This document shows, one piece after another, positions 6,455 to 14,633 of a stretch of 25,573 bases of DNA; the stretch's first letter is position 1; every line of letters starts with the position of its first letter. Location: contig CAZFQS010000034.1 of assembly GCA_964521285.1 (NCBI GenBank), forward strand, positions 1 to 25,573, in the 5' to 3' direction. The DNA is from G020354785 sp964521285. GTDB taxonomy: Bacteria > Bacteroidota > Bacteroidia > Bacteroidales > UBA10428. A model generated the notes under the pieces. That model was not told the origin of the DNA. It saw nothing but the letters and a program-made list of their open reading frames with translations, and made no database searches. A program made the translations under genes and the position numbers.

Positions 6455-6973
6455 ATGACAATTGAAACCTTATTCAGGCAAAATTTCCGGCCACTCACGG
6501 TTTATGCCATGCAGTTTGTGAGAGATAAAGCTGTTGCCGAGGATATTGTACAGGAGTTGTTTGTCAATCTTTTCGAAAAGAAAGAAACCTTTCAATCCAA
6601 AACATTAAGCAAAAGCTACCTTTATAAGGCGGTTCATAACCGTTGTATCAATCATAACAAATATCAGAAATTGAGGAAGGAGATAAATCCCGTCATCCAG
6701 GAATCAATGAGTCAAGTACCGGAAGATCCGCTCCAATTGTCAGCGTTTATTGAATTCCAGGATAAGTTCCTGCAGGTACTGGAGGAATTGCCCCCAAAAA
6801 GCCGGCAGGTTTTTGAGATGAATAAGATGGAGGGGATAAAAAACCAGGAGATAGCAGATAGTTTGAAGCTTTCGAAACGAACTGTGCAAAAGCATATTTA
6901 CCTTGCACTAAAACGATTACGAAAGAAGTTGTTTAAATATTTGAATGTTTTAATTTTTTTCTTGTTTTTATGA
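6455..6973 (+). CDS. ECF-type RNA polymerase sigma factor (Bacteroidota expansion family)
   Basis: This 172-residue protein has the two-domain ECF layout. Region 2 (about residues 8-72) includes AVAEDIVQELFVNLFEKKE and the -10 binding stretch ending SYLYKAVHNRCINH. Region 4 (about 105-160) includes LPPKSRQVFEMNKMEG, then the helix-turn-helix NQEIADSLKLSKRTVQKHI. Sigma factors of this kind are held by a FecR-like anti-sigma factor until an STN-bearing TonB receptor binds its ligand. Both partners follow directly downstream (7069 and 8070). The C-terminus ends in a very hydrophobic stretch, VLIFFLFL, which is unusual for a soluble sigma factor and could be a membrane contact. Its likely target is the linked receptor gene and perhaps others. 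Confidence 0.93.
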   Translation: MTIETLFRQNFRPLTVYAMQFVRDKAVAEDIVQELFVNLFEKKETFQSKTLSKSYLYKAVHNRCINHNKYQKLRKEINPVIQESMSQVPEDPLQLSAFIEFQDKFLQVLEELPPKSRQVFEMNKMEGIKNQEIADSLKLSKRTVQKHIYLALKRLRKKLFKYLNVLIFFLFL

Positions 6974-7068
6974 AATTTTATTTACGCATAATTTACAATT
7001 TGAGTGTTATATTTAAGATAAAGGTAAATATAACAGAACCAATAGTATGATTAAATTAAGGTAGGAGC

Positions 7069-8073
7069 ATGAAAACAAAACGACTTGAAGAATTATACTT
7101 ACGACACCTTAACGGGGAGCATCTTGGGGAGAAAGAAATGAGCAGGGTAAAGGAGTGGATTGCCAAAGACGAAAAAAACAAAGACTACCTCGAACGGCTG
7201 TATAAAGCTACTAAAGCCAAAATCCTTTCGAAACAGTTAAAATCAGTAGATGTGGATAAAAACTGGACCCGGTACAAGGAAACAATTGCCCGGAAAACTA
7301 TAGAGGGAGTTGACTATTCATTTACACGTAATAACAGACTTACCTTACTTCGTATTGCTGCAGTAATTATATTCCTGGTAGCTATCACTGCCATAATTTA
7401 TTTGCTGAAATCCAAACCGGATTATTCAATTCAACAGGTAAGTTCTATCGACCAGTACACCGAAATTAAGCTGTCGGACGGAAGCGTTGTATTACTCAAC
7501 AGGGGGTCGGTCTTCACTTATCCCCAGGAGCTTCACCGGAAATGTAGGGAGGTAGAATTAACCGGAGAGGCTTACTTCAATATCGCCCAAAAAGAAAACT
7601 CTCCTTTTTATGTATACCTGGACAGGCTTACCGTGCAGATCTTAGGAACCTCCTTCAATATAAAAGAAAAAGAGAACGGAAATACCGTTGTGAATGTATT
7701 TGCCGGGAAGGTGGCTTTTTACGAGAACAGTAATGTCGATAATTTGATACAACTTTCGGCAGGACAAAAAGGGACCTTTAACATGAACACAGCAAAATTT
7801 AAACAGGATAGGTTGGATGAAGATTCCACATTTTTCTGGAATCAAGATAAGTTAACTTTTAAGAATCAGTCACTTGTAGCTGTTTTCAATGAATTGGAAG
7901 AGGCCTTTCATAAAAGATTTATAATAGATGATCCGGATATCCTGAAAGACAGACTCACCTCTAAGTTCAACGGACTTGACCTGGATGAGATCCTGGACGA
8001 ATTGTCCATCCTGTTTAATATTCAATATTATATCAAAGGCGATACTATATATATTCAAAAAGACCATGAATGA
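7069..8073 (+). CDS. FecR-family anti-sigma factor
   Basis: This 334-residue protein has an N-terminal cytoplasmic region (about 1-90) that would bind the sigma factor and a single membrane helix at about 94-113 (LRIAAVIIFLVAITAIIYLL). The periplasmic FecR domain spans about 120-220 (EIKLSDGSVVLLNRGS, then ELTGEAYFNI and VQILGTSFNIKE). A C-terminal domain of DUF4974 type follows at about 250-330 (FKNQSLVAVFNELEEAF, LDEILDELSILFNIQYYIKG), which contacts the receptor's STN domain. It lies 95 bp after the sigma gene and overlaps the receptor gene by four bases (ATGA), so translation of the two is probably coupled. Length and domain order are normal for the family. Confidence 0.93.
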   Translation: MKTKRLEELYLRHLNGEHLGEKEMSRVKEWIAKDEKNKDYLERLYKATKAKILSKQLKSVDVDKNWTRYKETIARKTIEGVDYSFTRNNRLTLLRIAAVIIFLVAITAIIYLLKSKPDYSIQQVSSIDQYTEIKLSDGSVVLLNRGSVFTYPQELHRKCREVELTGEAYFNIAQKENSPFYVYLDRLTVQILGTSFNIKEKENGNTVVNVFAGKVAFYENSNVDNLIQLSAGQKGTFNMNTAKFKQDRLDEDSTFFWNQDKLTFKNQSLVAVFNELEEAFHKRFIIDDPDILKDRLTSKFNGLDLDEILDELSILFNIQYYIKGDTIYIQKDHE

Positions 8074-11000
8074 AAACCTTTATCGCGCTTATACTGATAT
8101 TATGGACTAATGTTTTCTTCGCTGTTGCACAAACCAGTCTGCTCGATAAGAAAGTAAAAATAGAACACAAGCAGGGAACCATTGGTTATATTCTGGATGA
8201 GATGGGTAACAAAGGCGGTTTTAGCTTCAGTTACAGGCAGGATATTCCCCATGATAAATTAGTAACCCTGCAGAATTCTGAGCAAACTGTCCGGCAATAC
8301 CTTGATGAGCTTTTTCTTGGCGGGATTTATTGTATTCAGTTCGGCAGTAAACTCATCATCATGCAAAAACCTATCTTGACCCATGCTTTTACAATCAGGG
8401 GCAGAGTCATCGACAAGGAGACGAAAGATCCTATACCCGGCGTGACAGTGTATATCCCTGAGGCGGATCCTTTGATTGGTACGGTAACCAATAAGGAAGG
8501 TTTTTTTGAGTTCCATGTTCCTACAGATGTGAATGCGATACAGATCTCCTGCATTGGTTATGAAACAAAATCATTACGACCGGGCAAATCCAAAGAGTTC
8601 ACCATCGAATTGAATCCTGACAATCTGGAACTGGAAGAGGTTGTAATTATCTATTACCTGATGCCAAAGGAAGAAAGGATAAATAGTGCGATAAGTAGCA
8701 TTAGCGCCGAACAATTGGAAACGATGCAGGTGGGAAGCATTGAGAATGTGCTTCAGGGAAATACCAGCGGGGTGCATGTGGTAAGGAATTCGGGCATGCC
8801 GGGAGCAAGCTTGCAGGTAAAGATCAGGGGCATCAATTCACTGATCAACTCCGATCCGGTGTATTACATCGATGGTGTCCCCATTCAGCAAACATCCTTA
8901 TATACAATTTCTCCACGCGATATTGAGTCCGTTGAAGTACTGAAAGATGGAGCGAGTCTGGCCAAATACGGTGCCAGGGCAGGTAATGGAGTGGTGTTGT
9001 TAAAAACAAAAACGGGAGATCCGAAAAAAACCAGGATTTCCTTCGATTTTTATACCGGCAGGCAAGAATTATGGAAAAAACTGGAGTTGATGAATACAGA
9101 TGAATACATGGATTATTATAAACTCATTAGACCTAATAGCAATTTGGCCGGAACTCTGGATAGTATTTATGATACCGACTGGCAGGATGTTACCTTTCAT
9201 CAGTCCGGTATTGAAGAATACTATTTCTCAGTAAGCGGGGGAAACGAAAAGTCGGATTTCTATATCAGTTCCGGATATTACAGGCAGGAAGCTATCATTA
9301 AAAACCTGCAACTCGACCGGTATTCTTGCAGGGTCAATTCCAACCATCGTTTAAATCGCTGGATACTGTTCGGACAAGACCTTTCGTTTTCTTATCTTCA
9401 TTTCAAGGGTTTGAAGGAAGGGTTTTTTTTTAACGATTTTAGCAATCCCATCCTGGGCACATTGATTATGGCACCCTACAAATCGAAATATGATTCTACT
9501 GATACGTGGATATCTAGAGATAATCCATGGTCAAATCCATATTTTTCAAATCCATATAATATACATATCGAGCACAACTCAAGAAAAAACTATGCTCTCT
9601 TTAACAGGTTAAATGCCAAATTAAAGCTTTTACCGAATCTTCATTATGTAACAAGGCTTGGATTGAAGGTTTACTTTCAGGACAATATCAGTTATACCTC
9701 ATCGCCTCCTACATTTAATAATAGAGAAGAGGGTATTTCGGAATACACCTATCATATTTTAGATCTGGCTTTTGACTGGCAACATTCACTTCAATATACT
9801 GCTTCTATTTCCAGAAATCACAGATTGGATGTGGAGTTGGATTTTGAGTATGGCCAGAACAAGTGCAAATGGATTCCGCTTACGTATAAAAGCTATGACA
9901 ATACCCTGACTTACATTACCGACACTACTGGTTCCGGACAGGAATCGTATGAAAAACTGCACTCATCCACAGATTTTATTTACCGGAGTTATACTGCATC
10001 ACTGGCCTATTCGTATAAAGACAAGCTGCATGTTAATGCTCTTTTAAGAAGGGATGAGGTTGGTTTTTATGATCACTTACATAATTTTAAGAAATATTCT
10101 GATTATTTCCCTTCGTTTTCCCTGGGATGGATTTTTACCAGGGAAAACTTTTTTCCCGGAAATAAAATCCTCAACTATGGTAAGTTCAGGTATGGATGGG
10201 GCAAAGCAGGCAACAGTCCGAGGGCAAATTATACCTTTTTCGCACGGATGATGCGGGATTTGGAATATGTATATGCTTTCAATTCAGAAAGCCGCTTTTC
10301 TTACTCGGCTGAATATCGTCGTACCAATGAACATTTTTACTGGGAGAGCAAGCAATCGAATAATGTTGGAATTGACCTGGGATTTTTCCACAATAAGCTC
10401 TTTTTCTCAGCCGACTATTATTACACCGAATTGAATGAAGGGGAGAAATGTGGAATTGAAAAACCCAAGGAGATCATACAGAGATTAAACCATATGTATC
10501 GGTATGGTATTTGCCATCATCCGCTCTCACATATGCAGAACAAAGGATTCGACTTGAAATTAAGTTACAGGCACAGTGGCCGTGTTTTGAAATGGAACTT
10601 AAATATGAACTTCAGTCATATAAGCAATAAGATACTGGGTGTCAACGAAAGTGAACGTATTGCATGGAATCTTGGCGATGGTATGGAACCAATATCTATT
10701 AACCTGCCTGGTGAAGTAGCAGGTTCATTCTATGGTTATAAAATTGAAGGTCTCTTCCGTGCCGGTGACTGTGATGAAAGGGGATTCGCAACTAAACAAC
10801 CATATACATTAAATTCAGCGGGAACAAAGATCTACTCTCAATTCAATGCCAGGGAAGGAGACTATAAATTTGTAGATAGTAATAATGATGGTGTGATTGA
10901 CAAAAACGACCGGGTGGTGCTTGGCAATCCTCTTCCTGACTTTACTTTTGGGTTGTTCTGTCAAATGGATTGGAATAATTTTGATTTTTCCATATTAATC

Positions 11001-11450
11001 AACGGAACTTATGGCAACGAGATATTTAATGCAACTAAGTTATATCTTTACAATACCTTTGGCCAGTCAAACTGGGCAAAGGATGTGGTCAAAAGTTACA
11101 GGGCTCGCAAAATAAGCGAGACAGGTGCCGTAGAAGATCCCGGATTTACCAATACCAATCTGCCCCGAACTGTTTATCTTTCTCACAACCGGAATCTCCG
11201 TGTATCTGATTTTTATGTGGAAGATGGATCGTATCTCCGGTTGAAGAACATACAACTGGGATATACAATTAATCCCGAATTCACCCAAAGGATTCGTATC
11301 CAGCGGTTCAGAATATTTATTGGCTCGCAGAACCTGCTCACCTTCACCCGCTATTCAGGCCTCGATCCAGAGGTAGGAGGATGGGGTATAGATAGCGGGG
11401 TTTATCCGCAACCAAGAGTTTACATAATTGGGGCAAATGCGGAATTTTAG
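8070..11450 (+). CDS. SusC/RagA-like TonB-dependent transducer with STN domain, no SusD partner
   Basis: This 1126-residue outer-membrane receptor has a signal peptide at about 1-21 and an STN signalling domain at about 28-100 (VKIEHKQGTIGYILDEM, ending SKLIIMQKP). A carboxypeptidase-regulatory-like domain follows at about 107-182 (IRGRVIDKETKDPIPGVTVY). A TonB-box-like stretch ELEEVVII lies near 187-194, and the plug at about 200-320 includes VKIRGINSL, PVYYIDGVP and VEVLKDGASLAKYGARAGNG. The beta-barrel ends with an aromatic-rich strand, YIIGANAEF. The STN domain should relay ligand binding to FecR at 7069. SusC proteins normally pair with a SusD lid lipoprotein encoded just downstream, but here the next gene is on the opposite strand, so the receptor stands alone. 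The substrate is unknown. Confidence 0.93.
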   Translation: MKTFIALILILWTNVFFAVAQTSLLDKKVKIEHKQGTIGYILDEMGNKGGFSFSYRQDIPHDKLVTLQNSEQTVRQYLDELFLGGIYCIQFGSKLIIMQKPILTHAFTIRGRVIDKETKDPIPGVTVYIPEADPLIGTVTNKEGFFEFHVPTDVNAIQISCIGYETKSLRPGKSKEFTIELNPDNLELEEVVIIYYLMPKEERINSAISSISAEQLETMQVGSIENVLQGNTSGVHVVRNSGMPGASLQVKIRGINSLINSDPVYYIDGVPIQQTSLYTISPRDIESVEVLKDGASLAKYGARAGNGVVLLKTKTGDPKKTRISFDFYTGRQELWKKLELMNTDEYMDYYKLIRPNSNLAGTLDSIYDTDWQDVTFHQSGIEEYYFSVSGGNEKSDFYISSGYYRQEAIIKNLQLDRYSCRVNSNHRLNRWILFGQDLSFSYLHFKGLKEGFFFNDFSNPILGTLIMAPYKSKYDSTDTWISRDNPWSNPYFSNPYNIHIEHNSRKNYALFNRLNAKLKLLPNLHYVTRLGLKVYFQDNISYTSSPPTFNNREEGISEYTYHILDLAFDWQHSLQYTASISRNHRLDVELDFEYGQNKCKWIPLTYKSYDNTLTYITDTTGSGQESYEKLHSSTDFIYRSYTASLAYSYKDKLHVNALLRRDEVGFYDHLHNFKKYSDYFPSFSLGWIFTRENFFPGNKILNYGKFRYGWGKAGNSPRANYTFFARMMRDLEYVYAFNSESRFSYSAEYRRTNEHFYWESKQSNNVGIDLGFFHNKLFFSADYYYTELNEGEKCGIEKPKEIIQRLNHMYRYGICHHPLSHMQNKGFDLKLSYRHSGRVLKWNLNMNFSHISNKILGVNESERIAWNLGDGMEPISINLPGEVAGSFYGYKIEGLFRAGDCDERGFATKQPYTLNSAGTKIYSQFNAREGDYKFVDSNNDGVIDKNDRVVLGNPLPDFTFGLFCQMDWNNFDFSILINGTYGNEIFNATKLYLYNTFGQSNWAKDVVKSYRARKISETGAVEDPGFTNTNLPRTVYLSHNRNLRVSDFYVEDGSYLRLKNIQLGYTINPEFTQRIRIQRFRIFIGSQNLLTFTRYSGLDPEVGGWGIDSGVYPQPRVYIIGANAEF

Positions 11451-11531
11451 GGGCTTTGGAAGAAATGCCTGAAGTACCTGGAGTGAGCCAGGGTGTATGG
11501 AATTATGGGATCCTCATCAACTTAATCCATA

Positions 11532-12854
11532 CTATTGCAGGACTATTAATTTTATCACCTTCTCCGAATCTCCCACTCTCAACCTGCAAAAATACACTCC
11601 ATGGGCTACCCCTTCTGCATCCCAATTAAGGCTGTAACTTCCCGGCCTTTTCACCTCATGAACCAGGGTGGTGATTTCCTGACTGAGGAAATTGATGATG
11701 TCTAATTTTACAGTACCGGGTTCTTTTAATTCATAGCTGATTTGGGTAAAGCCGGAGAAAGGATTGGGGTAGTTTTGATGCAGGGTAAATGTTGGACTGG
11801 TACTTTGTAATAGTCCGTTTGTTGAAAGTGGTTCCAGGTAATTGAGATCGAAACGCCAGACTTCCTTTATCCTGTGGTTCGGCTTATCTTCTCCTCCAAT
11901 TATGTAAACAAAATCTCCAACTTTATGGGCTTTACTTCCAAAGCGATTAAAGGGCATTCCTTCCATTACACGCCAGGTATCCGTTGAAGGATCATATTCT
12001 TGTATTAGATTTGAACCAATAGCAGTGCTTGAACCAGCAACGGATCCCCAAACATAATCTACGCTATCTCCCCCAAAAACCAGAATTTTATTGTCATGGG
12101 CCACACTAGCATGACCAGCTACCGGAAAAGGCATATCCTTTAATACTGTCCACGAATTATTTTCAGAATCAAACATTTCTGATTTACCTTTAATAGAATA
12201 TTTTGGGTAATCAAAAATTGCTCCTCCTATTAAATAAGCTTTGTTGTTAAGGCTCACTGCATCGCCATCTGTGTGTTCAAAGTTCATATCTGGCAATGTG
12301 TCCCAGTTATCAACAGCAGGATCATATGCAAACACCTTTTTTTGTGGTACAAAGGGATAGAATTTAGTTTTACTATTTCCAAATACATAGAATTTATTAT
12401 TTAGTTTACAGTAAGGGGAAGACTCAGTGGGTGAGGGACATTTTTTCTTTTCAGAATAACTGTCCACTTCAGGATTGTATTTATAATTCAAATCAGATAC
12501 ATAAGTACTAACTTTTAGGTCTAGGTCATAAAAACCACCAATAAGATAAATCATATTGTCTATTTCGCAAACATTAGGACTCCCTATAGCTCTTGGCATT
12601 TGTGCAAGGGCGCTCCAGTCGTTGTTACTAATAAGGTATACTTCAGCTGAAGATATATTATACTCAACTCGTACTGTACCACCAAAGACATATATTCTGT
12701 TTTCAAATTCGCAGGAACCGTGAAAAATCCTTTCCATATTCATATCTTCCATGCGTTCCCAGCCATTTTGAGACAGGATAGTTACGGACCAGCCTGCACT
12801 CACTAAGATAAGCAGCAACACAAATGATTTTTGTATCAGGTATCTGTTTTTCAT
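11532..12854 (-). CDS. Secreted kelch-repeat beta-propeller with T9SS sorting domain
   Basis: This 440-residue protein starts with a signal peptide (MKNRYLIQKS to about residue 29). Six kelch-type repeats of 45-55 residues follow, marked by YVFGG, YLIGG, YVFGN, YLIGG, LVFGG and YIIGG with paired W residues such as NNSWTVLKDMP and TDTWRVMEGMP. The C-terminal 85 residues, from LHQNYPNPFSGFTQISYEL to KVIKLIVLQ, are a FlgD-like T9SS tail with HGVYFCRLRV, close in style to the tail of the propeller ending at 3494. It is therefore probably a surface or secreted binding protein; no catalytic residues were recognised. It converges with the receptor gene, leaving 81 bp between their stops with no clear hairpin. 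Confidence 0.87.
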   Translation of the reverse strand: MKNRYLIQKSFVLLLILVSAGWSVTILSQNGWERMEDMNMERIFHGSCEFENRIYVFGGTVRVEYNISSAEVYLISNNDWSALAQMPRAIGSPNVCEIDNMIYLIGGFYDLDLKVSTYVSDLNYKYNPEVDSYSEKKKCPSPTESSPYCKLNNKFYVFGNSKTKFYPFVPQKKVFAYDPAVDNWDTLPDMNFEHTDGDAVSLNNKAYLIGGAIFDYPKYSIKGKSEMFDSENNSWTVLKDMPFPVAGHASVAHDNKILVFGGDSVDYVWGSVAGSSTAIGSNLIQEYDPSTDTWRVMEGMPFNRFGSKAHKVGDFVYIIGGEDKPNHRIKEVWRFDLNYLEPLSTNGLLQSTSPTFTLHQNYPNPFSGFTQISYELKEPGTVKLDIINFLSQEITTLVHEVKRPGSYSLNWDAEGVAHGVYFCRLRVGDSEKVIKLIVLQ

Positions 12855-12988
12855 GATGTAAGTTTTCAGCTATTTATAAATTTTAAAGGTCATTTCAATG
12901 ATCCGTATTCATAGTTGACTTAAATCATTAGTATAATAGTTAAGGCGGGAAAAGCGCGTATAGGTTTCTTAATAATACACTAAATTAC
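12840..12988. repeat. Duplicated upstream region, copy B, spanning the kelch gene start
   Basis: This is the partner of 6178-6325. It covers the first five codons of the kelch gene and about 135 bp upstream. Conservation of the non-coding part at the same distance from the ATG in both copies points to a shared promoter, leader or regulator site. Between 12989 and 13073 nothing recognisable is seen. Confidence 0.7.
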
Positions 12989-13073
12989 AAAATACGAATC
13001 GAAAAGTCAATGTTTTAATATGGTTATTCTATATTGATTATAAATTAATTGCATAAAATATCGGTATAATTAG

Positions 13074-13335
13074 CTCCAGACCCATTTCGCTTCGTTTCTC
13101 TGCGCAAAAAGAGTGTTCAGCTCTGAGGTAAGATTAAGGAAGATTAATTCTTAGTGCCCCTATCCCACTAATATAACCTTGAAAAGTTTTGCCTTACACC
13201 CTGCGGGCATATGCAAAACTTTTTGGCCTGCGCGCTTTATAATGTACTTATAAGAGGATTTTTCCTGTAAATAAGCATTTCAGACTTATAGCCCTAAGCT
13301 ATGTTAACATAATGCATAAGCATTATAGGGCAAAC
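13074..13335. repeat. Dispersed structured repeat, copy 2
   Basis: This copy carries the block CTTCGTTTCTCTGCGC, then CAAAAAGAGTGTTCAGCTCT, then CCCACTAATATAACCTTGAA as in copy 1. The hairpin at 13182-13223 has arms AAAAGTTTTGC and GCAAAACTTTT, which differ in sequence from copy 1 yet still pair over 11 bp. The terminal hairpin ATAATGCATAAGCATTAT is at 13310-13327. An extra segment between the two hairpins makes it about 70 bp longer than copy 1. Confidence 0.75.
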
Positions 13336-13351
13336 ATAAGAGAATTTACGG

Positions 13352-13367
13352 TCCCGATTTATCGGGA
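13352..13367. repeat. Short perfect palindromic hairpin
   Basis: TCCCGATTTATCGGGA is a perfect 7-bp stem with a two-base loop, placed just past repeat copy 2 and about 65 bp beyond the phosphatase stop. A similar stem, TCCCGACT/AGTCGGGA, lies inside copy 3 at 16068-16085. There is no T-run on the minus strand, so it is not called a terminator. Confidence 0.5.
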
Positions 13368-13433
13368 TTAACATAAAATCAGATATCGGGTTTTAGTCCT
13401 ATGGCTGAATTTTTTATTTAGTTGAAGCTATTA

Positions 13434-13922
13434 TTAAATGATCTTCATCAAATCTGCCCAGTTTTTTTTCAAATAAGCATAAATACCATTGGCAGGATAG
13501 AAATTTGGGTACATCTTTTCAAATTCTTTTCTTGCTGCTTGAAAAGAATCATTAGCTATGTAACCTTTTATGGCAAGATAGACAAGTGATATTGAAGGTG
13601 AACGCGATTGACCTAAATTACAATGAATCAATACCTTATTATCATGAATATATTTATCAATAAATGATATAGCAGCCTTCATAATAGGATTCGTATACTT
13701 TGGAAGCAGTTCTCTTTCCATATCTACCATATTTAAGAAAAGATGATTCCCCTTCTCTAATATTAAATAATTTGGATGTGAAGGCGGCAGATTTCCTTTA
13801 TAACCAACAGCTTTTGCATGACATGGGTGCTTGCATGCATGTATTATTGCGAAATCATTTATATCAGAAAAAGAACAATCAATTTCTTCTCCAATATAAA
13901 GATTTTTTAATACCTCTTTCAT
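13434..13922 (-). CDS. Dual-specificity/tyrosine-type protein phosphatase
   Basis: This 162-residue protein is a single cysteine phosphatase domain. The P-loop HCNLGQSRSPS holds Cys101 and Arg107 of the CX5R signature, with the supporting Ser after it. Asp67 in LNMVD is placed to be the general acid. The N-terminus MKEVLKNLYIGEEID is the usual DSP opening (LYIG). The region HACKHPCHAKAVGYKGNLPP (residues 28-47) is an insertion-like loop rich in Cys and His. The protein would dephosphorylate Ser/Thr/Tyr or another phospho-substrate in the cytoplasm; there is no signal peptide. It is the last gene of a minus-strand run whose previous gene ends 24 bp upstream, which ties it to the XRE/ImmA/PIN set. 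Confidence 0.85.
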   Translation of the reverse strand: MKEVLKNLYIGEEIDCSFSDINDFAIIHACKHPCHAKAVGYKGNLPPSHPNYLILEKGNHLFLNMVDMERELLPKYTNPIMKAAISFIDKYIHDNKVLIHCNLGQSRSPSISLVYLAIKGYIANDSFQAARKEFEKMYPNFYPANGIYAYLKKNWADLMKII

Positions 13923-13946
13923 ATTTAGGAATTTATACCTAACTTC

Positions 13947-14087
13947 TTAATCAGGTGAAGTCCTTTTATGCCTTCTAACGGATATAGTTTTTGGTCCCGG
14001 TTTAGGTTTATCCGGATTTTTTCTTCGTACCGGTGAAGGTTTTGACCTTTTGTGAGATTTTACTGTGACTGTCTTTTTTTGGGCCAT
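13947..14087 (-). CDS. Small basic protein, 46 residues, with internal duplication (unknown function)
   Basis: ATG at 14087 opens a 46-codon frame ending at 13947. The product begins MAQKKTVTVKSHKRSKPSPV and ends SVRRHKRTSPD. It is rich in Lys, Arg and Pro and has no hydrophobic core, so it is probably disordered. The unit T-V-T-V-K-S-H-K-R-S recurs near the C-terminus as T-I-S-V-R-R-H-K-R-T, an internal repeat typical of nucleic-acid-binding tails. The gene sits 21 bp after the PIN-like gene and 24 bp before the phosphatase gene on the same strand, so it looks like a real operon member. It could be an antitoxin, a nucleic-acid chaperone or a phosphatase substrate; none of these is shown. Confidence 0.6.
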   Translation of the reverse strand: MAQKKTVTVKSHKRSKPSPVRRKNPDKPKPGPKTISVRRHKRTSPD

Positions 14088-14108
14088 AATAATTATTTTA
14101 AATATAAT

Positions 14109-14633
14109 TTATCTTGTGATATAGTCTCTTATCCTGTCAATGCCTTTAATTAGCTTCCCACCTTTCTGTTTAACTGTTTTTATAAATTCGTCACACTCAT
14201 TCTCTTTAAGCGTGTCATTTTTAAATGCTTCTGCAATAAAATCCATTGTTGTTATGTAAACAATATTATGCATCTTACAATAATCAATTATATCTTTAAG
14301 ATTACTACTGGCCAGAGCGTCCCTAGTATATCTGCAATAAGCCATTCCTGCACTTTCTCCTTTACCTCTGCCACTTGCGACTAATTTATAATACTCTATT
14401 TTAATTTCTATGCTACAATCTTCAAATCGTTCTTCTTTAATAAATCCATATTTTATGAGATTTTCAATATTTACACGGTTGGAGCTTCTTTTGAAAACCT
14501 CTTCAAATACTTTATCCAGTAAAACAAGTTCATTTTTAAAAATTTTATTAATTATTCCCGTTTGTTCGCCATTTATAAAATGAATAAGAACATCTGCATC
14601 CAATATGATCTTTAATTCAGGATTTATTTTCAT
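14109..14633 (-). CDS. PIN-domain-like protein, putative RNase toxin
   Basis: The 174-residue product resembles a PIN nuclease. It has the first acidic strand KIILDADVLIHFI (Asp12, Asp14), a helical middle, then GRGKGESAGMAYC (Glu93). ALASSNLKDIIDYCKMHNI follows, and finally YITTMDFIAEAF, the usual last-strand signature before the C-terminal helix. At the position where many PIN proteins have S/T-D-D or N-D, this one reads S-N-L-K-D, so the third acidic residue is Asn111, or is displaced to Asp114. PIN enzymes cut RNA using Mg2+ and are common toxins. Its start overlaps the end of the ImmA/IrrE gene by 17 bases, indicating coupled translation and a shared system. Activity is inferred. Confidence 0.7.
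   Translation of the reverse strand: MKINPELKIILDADVLIHFINGEQTGIINKIFKNELVLLDKVFEEVFKRSSNRVNIENLIKYGFIKEERFEDCSIEIKIEYYKLVASGRGKGESAGMAYCRYTRDALASSNLKDIIDYCKMHNIVYITTMDFIAEAFKNDTLKENECDEFIKTVKQKGGKLIKGIDRIRDYITR

Noticed and set aside
11451..11531. A bidirectional terminator between the receptor and kelch genes
   Set aside because: No stem with a T-run could be drawn in these 81 bp.
13352..13367. Palindrome as a terminator of the phosphatase operon
   Set aside because: No T-run follows on the minus strand, and a related palindrome occurs inside repeat copy 3 away from any gene end.
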